From NCBI GenBank assembly GCA_041192505.1, contig JBEEMV010000077.1:1-7979 (forward strand): 7,979 nucleotides of DNA. Direction: 5' to 3'. Of the stretch, positions 1-5,300 are shown piece by piece. Under the pieces are notes generated by a model, which saw only the letters and a list, made by a program, of their open reading frames with translations, did no database searches and was not told the DNA's origin. Source of the stretch: CAIODY01 sp041192505 (GTDB lineage Bacteria; Bacteroidota; Bacteroidia; Chitinophagales; CAIODY01). The translations under genes were made by a program, and so were the position numbers. Within the stretch, counting starts at the first letter, position 1. Every line of letters begins with the position of its first letter.

Positions 1-136
1 TTGGCAGTGCTATTAGTAAAATTTCTTTATATCGATTTATTGAAAACATTTTAAGATGCATCAAATGTATAAATTCAATTACAAATAATTTGAATGAATG
101 GTTAATGAAATTATATTTGCCGAGGAAATGAAAAAT
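1..136. other. Left-edge sequence, possible 3' end of an unidentified gene
   Basis: No gene can be named here. On the plus strand one frame is open from base 3 to a TGA at 129-131 (42 codons, ending WLMKLYLPRK), and another from base 1 to a TAA at 52-54 (17 hydrophobic-rich codons). On the minus strand a frame is open from about 148 to the edge, with an ATG at 61-59 that would start a leftward protein (MHLKMFSINRYK...). Any one could be the edge of a real gene, but each is too short to judge and none shows a recognisable motif. The stretch is strongly A+T-rich. I see no hairpin with a T-tract that would mark a terminator. Confidence 0.25.
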
Positions 137-196
137 TAGCCCCGTTGACTAAAGCGTCCCGATAACAATCGGGAAAGTCATTGGTTCAAAATAAAG
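137..196 (+). pseudogene. Degenerate tRNA-like sequence (tRNA remnant)
   Basis: Bases 137-156 match the D-arm box of the intact tRNA-Ala at 221-240 at 16 of 20 positions (TAGC, GTTG, CTA and AGCG are shared). At the place of an anticodon arm there is a perfect 7-bp hairpin, TCCCGAT (157-163) and ATCGGGA (168-174), closing a 4-base loop AACA. Read as a 5-bp stem it leaves an 8-base loop rather than 7. Bases 180-190 (ATTGGTTCAAA) resemble the 5' half of a T arm, but the returning strand TAAAG cannot pair with ATTGG, and the flanks form no convincing acceptor stem. It therefore looks like a decayed or partial tRNA, or a tRNA-mimicking element. No amino-acid identity is assigned. A chance resemblance is less likely because the D-arm box and T-loop motif are in the right order at near-normal spacing. 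Confidence 0.5.
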
Positions 197-213
197 TTCT
201 TGTTTAAAATTAA

Positions 214-287
<74 letters not shown>

Positions 288-453
288 CTTCTCATCAAAA
301 CCTTCTACCATAGCGGATTTACTGTTTTACAAATTATATTATCCGCCTAATAATTTTGTATTCCATTTTTTCAATACACAAACTTTCAAAGTAAAGTTTC
401 TTGATAGATTTTATATTTTTTACAATAATTATTAATCTTGCAAAAAAATAGGT

Positions 454-2205
454 TTGAAATATTTTATCCAACTGCTTATCGTTTTATTTTTTTCATCATT
501 TGCTTTAGTGCTAAAGGCAAATGTATTTGATGAAATAAAAAAAATACCACCCGAACAACGCATTACAAAATCACAATTAATTTACGACAAACAAGTAAGA
601 ACAAAAGATTCAGTTTTTGCTTTTCAATCTGTTTTTGAATTGATTGAAATGGCAAAACAACTTCATGACAAATCGTTGGAATGCTTTGCCATTAGTATGT
701 TAGCTGACCATCATGCTCGAACAAATGGCTACAGTAAAGCAACTACGCAATTACATTTGGATGCAATAAAAATGGCGGATGAAAATAATTTACCAATCGT
801 TTTAGGCATCTGTAATTTTAAAATTGGTCGCTATTATTACAGCTTTCTAAAATATCCTTTGGCATTTGAGCATCTGTTAAGAGCCAACAATATTTTTAAA
901 GAAATTGGTTATGATAAAGCACCCAATGATTTTCTATTTTACTTAGCTAACATTTACTATTCGGCTGGCGATATAGTAAAAGCCGATTCATTTTTTCATG
1001 CATGTTTGCGTTACAAAACGCACGACCGTTTTGTAAATATGCAAGCCAACAACAGTTTGGCTGCTATTGCAAAGCAAAAAAATCAATTAGATAAAGCCTT
1101 GCAATTTGAACAACAAACATTAGCAATAGCTGCCGCTAACAACGATTCTACATGGATTGGATTAAGCAATGGATTTATTGGCAATTTCTATTTTTTATTG
1201 CATGACTACACAAAAGCAAAAACCTTTTTGCAAAAAGGCTATATGAGCAATTGCATACATAACGAATGGAGCAATGCAATTATTTGTGCTTTAAATTTAG
1301 CAGCTATTAATATTGTTGAAAATAATTTTTCAGAAGCCGATAGATATTTACAATTATCAAATCAATGTTTTCAGCATCAAAATTTGATGAAAGACCGCAA
1401 GCGAAAAGCCGAAGTGATGGCATTGTATTACGAGCGAAAAGGTAATACAGCAGCGGCTTTGCAATGGCATAAAAAATTTGTGCAATTACAAGATAGTATG
1501 AATAGCAACGCCGAATTGCAATCGTTCAACAATATTCAACTGCGAATTGAAACTGAAAAACATTTAAGCGAAATTGGAAAATTAGAAGCCGATGCTGACA
1601 AAGCAAAATTGAAACGCAATGCCATCATTTTAATTTTATGCTTGTTGATGTTCATTAGTTTGTTATTGTATAATCGACGTAGGTTAAAAACAAAAGCCGA
1701 AAACGAAATTGCAAAACAACGAGAAGCCTTACTGCAATCAGAAAAATTGGTAGCTGAAACTGAATTGAAGAATGCGGCTATTCAATTGCAAAATTTCACT
1801 GAAAATCTGCGTAACAAAAATGAACTGATTGAACAATTTACTAACGAAATTGAAGCATTGAAAAAATCAACTTCTGCTGATTTAATCCAAACTGAAAGAG
1901 TTGAACATTTTGAAAAATTACTACAATCAACAATTCTTACGGATGAAGATTGGGACAATTTTAGGCAACTATTCGAGAAAGTACACAGCGGATTTTTCTT
2001 TCACTTAAAAGAAAAATTTCCGAACCTAACTTTAACTGAAACCCGAATGTGCAGTTTGATAAAATTACAATTGAGTAATCGTGAAATGGCAAACATGGTA
2101 GGCATTAGTATTGACGCTATTAAAAAATCGAAACAACGATTACGCAAAAAAATTTCGCCCGAAAATGAAGAAGTTGAAATCGAAAATTTGATTGCAACTA
2201 TTTGA
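454..2205 (+). CDS. Membrane-anchored TPR protein with LuxR-like DNA-binding domain
   Basis: This is a predicted 583-residue transcriptional regulator tethered to the inner membrane. Residues 1-22 form a signal peptide (MKYF, hydrophobic core, cleavage likely after LKA). Residues about 70-350 are helical TPR-like repeats with A/Y/G spacing such as 'GRYYYSFLKYPLAFEHL', predicted to be periplasmic. A transmembrane helix at about 390-407 (AIILILCLLMFISLLLY) is followed by Arg/Lys-rich residues, placing what follows in the cytoplasm. Residues about 408-480 are a charged coiled coil. Residues about 525-567 form a LuxR/GerE-like helix-turn-helix (LTETRMCSLIK, LSNREMANMVGIS, KQRLRKKI). The start is TTG: the in-frame TAA at 433-435 lies 18 bases upstream, no ATG occurs before residue 66, and only the TTG keeps the signal peptide. 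No clear Shine-Dalgarno sequence is visible. The architecture is common in Bacteroidota; the ligand and target genes are unknown. The giant surface-protein gene starts 117 bases downstream on the same strand and is a candidate target by position only. Confidence 0.9.
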   Translation: MKYFIQLLIVLFFSSFALVLKANVFDEIKKIPPEQRITKSQLIYDKQVRTKDSVFAFQSVFELIEMAKQLHDKSLECFAISMLADHHARTNGYSKATTQLHLDAIKMADENNLPIVLGICNFKIGRYYYSFLKYPLAFEHLLRANNIFKEIGYDKAPNDFLFYLANIYYSAGDIVKADSFFHACLRYKTHDRFVNMQANNSLAAIAKQKNQLDKALQFEQQTLAIAAANNDSTWIGLSNGFIGNFYFLLHDYTKAKTFLQKGYMSNCIHNEWSNAIICALNLAAINIVENNFSEADRYLQLSNQCFQHQNLMKDRKRKAEVMALYYERKGNTAAALQWHKKFVQLQDSMNSNAELQSFNNIQLRIETEKHLSEIGKLEADADKAKLKRNAIILILCLLMFISLLLYNRRRLKTKAENEIAKQREALLQSEKLVAETELKNAAIQLQNFTENLRNKNELIEQFTNEIEALKKSTSADLIQTERVEHFEKLLQSTILTDEDWDNFRQLFEKVHSGFFFHLKEKFPNLTLTETRMCSLIKLQLSNREMANMVGISIDAIKKSKQRLRKKISPENEEVEIENLIATI

Positions 2206-2270
2206 TTACTAATACATTTTTTATTTGTCCCCTTTTTGTCCACCTGTAATATTAGGAGTGTAGTGATTTT

Positions 2271-2304
2271 ATTTTGAAAATTTGCAACGTCATTTTTTCA
2301 AAAT
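2271..2304. promoter_or_regulatory. A/T-rich 10-bp inverted repeat before the giant gene
   Basis: ATTTTGAAAA (2271-2280) is the exact reverse complement of TTTTCAAAAT (2295-2304), with a 14-base spacer. The repeat ends 18 bases before the ATG at 2323. It could be an operator for a dimeric regulator or a hairpin in the leader RNA. It is a poor rho-independent terminator because the stem is almost all A-T and no T-run follows. In such A+T-rich DNA a 10-bp match could also be chance. No confident Bacteroidota-type promoter (TTTG spaced from TAnnTTTG) was found in the 2206-2322 gap. Confidence 0.3.
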
Positions 2305-2322
2305 CATTTCAACTTATTTCGC

Positions 2323-5300
2323 ATGAATTTTCCGAAACTTTTTAACATTGCTCAAAGTTTAAAAAAGATATTTTTTGCAGCAATATTTTTTTGTTTTTCA
2401 ACTACACTTTTTGCTCAAGTAAAATACGTTAGCACTTCGGGTGGTGGTTTGCACGATGGCTCTTCATGGAATAATGCTTACGATGCTTCGCAATTGCAAA
2501 TGGCAATTAATTCGGCAATTCCTAATTCACAAATTTGGGTGGCGCAAGGTGTTTATAAACCAACCGATTATCCGAATGGAAATAATACAAGCAATTTATC
2601 TGATTTGTCTTTTGTGTTAAAAAGTGGTGTAGCAATTTATGGCGGATTTATAGGTAACGAAACTGTTTTAACGCAGCGCAATGCAATTTTAAATACCACA
2701 CTGCTATCAGGCAATGTTAGCACTTTTTCAACTACAGCTTTTTGCAATCATGTGATTATTTCATCAGGTGATGATAGCACTACGGTGTTAGATGGATTTC
2801 ATATCGAATCAGGTTATGGGCAACAATCTGGGAGCATTATTGTCAATGGTCAAGTTGTTATAAAATCACATGGAGCTGGCTTGTATGCTAGATTTTCCGC
2901 TGCAAAATTTAATCAATGTATTTTTGCCAATAATAATTCAACAACAGGAGCTGGCGCATACTTAAATCATTCAAGCAATGGTTTCACAAATTGTATTTTT
3001 GATAATAATTTAAGCAGTTCTAACACATCAGGTGGTGGCGGTATTCATGCAGTTGCATCCAATTTCAATTGCAGCAACTGTGTTTTTTATAATAATTTTG
3101 GACAAAGTGGTGGTGGCATTTACCAAGCTGGCTGTGCAAGCTATATTAGCAATTGTACTTTTTATCATAACATTTCTTATTCGGATGCATGGGGTATTTT
3201 TTCAGTTAATTGTCCGAATAGTTTTATTGCAAATTGTTTGGTTTGGGGTGTTCCAAATTCAACATCAGTAGGTATTACATCAAGTGGGCAAGTACCTACA
3301 ATTAGCTACACATCAGTAGAAGATGTGCTAGTATCGGGTACAAATAACAACACTACAAATCCATTATTTATTGATGCTTCAAACCCTAAAGGGATAGACA
3401 ATATTTGGGCAACAGATGATGATGGATTAACATTGCAATTTAATTCACCAGCCAAAGATGCAGGTGATAATGCAGTAGCAACTGCAACAGATATTCGCAA
3501 CAAAATTCGTGTGCAAGCAGCAATTATTGATTTAGGTGCTTATGAAAATCAATGCCCATCATCAAGCATCATTTATGTTGATTCAGCAGCCACAGGATTG
3601 AGTACAGGAGCCACTTGGGCAGATGCCTATACAGATTTACAATACGCCATCAACACAGCAGCAGTAGCATGCAATGGTGCTCAAATTTGGGTAAAAAAAG
3701 GCACTTATAAACCTACACTTCCACCCACTGATATGCCGAATGGAACAGATAGATTTTTGACTTTTGAATTGAAAAATAAAGTGGCTGTTTATGGTGGTTT
3801 TAATGGAACAGAAAATTATTTATCACAACGAAACCCAAAAATAAATCTCACTATTTTAAGCGGCGATATTGGTGTTGCAAATAATAACAATGATAATTCT
3901 TACCACATTGTTTTGAGCAATGGAAATGATAGTACAGCTATTTTAGATGGCTTCACTATTCAAAATGGATTGGCTAATTCGGGTTTCAGCATTGCGTTAC
4001 AAGGCAATACAGTTTATTTTGATGGTGGTGCTGCCATTTTTGCAACTCATTCATCGGCTATTATCAATCAATGTATTTTACAAAATAATTTTTCTACCAA
4101 TTTAGGTGGTGCAATTTATGCTGACTACAGTAATAATACATTTTCAAATTTAGTTCTTACAAATAATTATGCTCAAAATAAAGGTGGTGCATTGTTCGAA
4201 TATTCATCAACATTAAAAATGAATAATTGTGTGTTAGCAGATAATACTTGCACTTTTGAGGGTGGTGCAATGTACTTGTGGGGAGCGGTTGCTAACCTTT
4301 TTAGTAATTGTACTTTTTACAATAACACAAGTGCACAAGGTGCTGCTATTTTTTCAAAAGACAATGATTTTTGTCGTATTCAAAATTGCATCGTATGGAA
4401 TAATCAACCCAACAATTCTACTTCAATTTTCATTTCGGGAAATGCACCAACAGTTAATTATTGTGCCATCCAAAATGGATTTGTAGGTACTGGAAATACC
4501 AGTAATAATCCATTGTTCAGTGATTCATCTCACTACAAAGGTGCTGATAATATTTGGGCAACAAACGATGATGGATTGATTCCAGTTTTGTGTTCACCAA
4601 TAAAAAATATTGGAACACTTACTAATTCACCAACTTATGATTTAACTGGGATTAACCGAACATCATCCAACGGAATTGATTTAGGTGCTTACAAAATTTC
4701 TTCCCCAGCAGTTGCTATTGATGCTTCACAAACTTCTGTGTCGTGTAATGGTTCGGTTACATTTACAGCAACTACTGTAAATGGTGGCTCTGCGCCTACG
4801 TTTCAATGGAAAAAAAATGGAAATGTTGTCGGCAATAATCAACCATTTTATACAGCAATTAATTTAAACAATAACGATACAATCACTTGTGAAATGAGCA
4901 GCAATGCGCCTTGCGCCTCATCTGCAAAAGTTGTAAGCAATGCTATTGGCATTACTGTAATTGATTTAAGTGCAAGAATTTATGTGAATGCAGCAGCAAC
5001 AGGCAACAACAACGGCAGCACATGGGCTGATGCTTTTACTGATTTAGAATCTGCATTAGAAGTAAGTTGTAGCAACGCCGAAATTTGGGTTGCAAAAGGT
5101 ATTTATAAACCCAGTAAAATATCACCAATAGCAATCGTCAATAATCCAACAGCTAAAGCAAATACATTTTTCATTCCTGATGGAAAGAGCCTTTATGGAG
5201 GATTTGCAGGCAATGAAACACAATTATCACAACGAAATATTCAAGCTAACACAACTATTTTAAGCGGCGATTTAGATAATAATGACACCAACTCTGATAG

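Noticed and set aside
157..174. Rho-independent terminator formed by the TCCCGAT/ATCGGGA hairpin
   Set aside because: No T-tract follows the stem (AAAGTCATTGG instead), and its place within a tRNA-like context explains it better.
401..440. Bacteroidota-type promoter before the regulator gene (TTG at 401-403, TAATCTTG at 433-440)
   Set aside because: The -7-like box has one mismatch, and the spacing to the nearest TTG is about 29 bases, longer than the usual range of roughly 17-23, so it is not supported.
2001..2243. 80-codon minus-strand open frame
   Set aside because: It lies almost wholly antisense to the conserved helix-turn-helix end of the regulator gene and has no recognisable features.
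3032..3271. 79-codon plus-strand hydrophobic open frame
   Set aside because: It is an out-of-frame reading of the beta-helix coding sequence. Its hydrophobic look comes from T-rich codons in another frame. The same holds for plus-strand frames at 4256-4486 and 5717-5911.
3306..3503. Minus-strand open frame, and a similar one at 5850-6140
   Set aside because: Both are antisense to the same place in beta-helix modules A and C (the W.T.DDGL and SPA region), so their resemblance to each other merely reflects homology of the sense strand.
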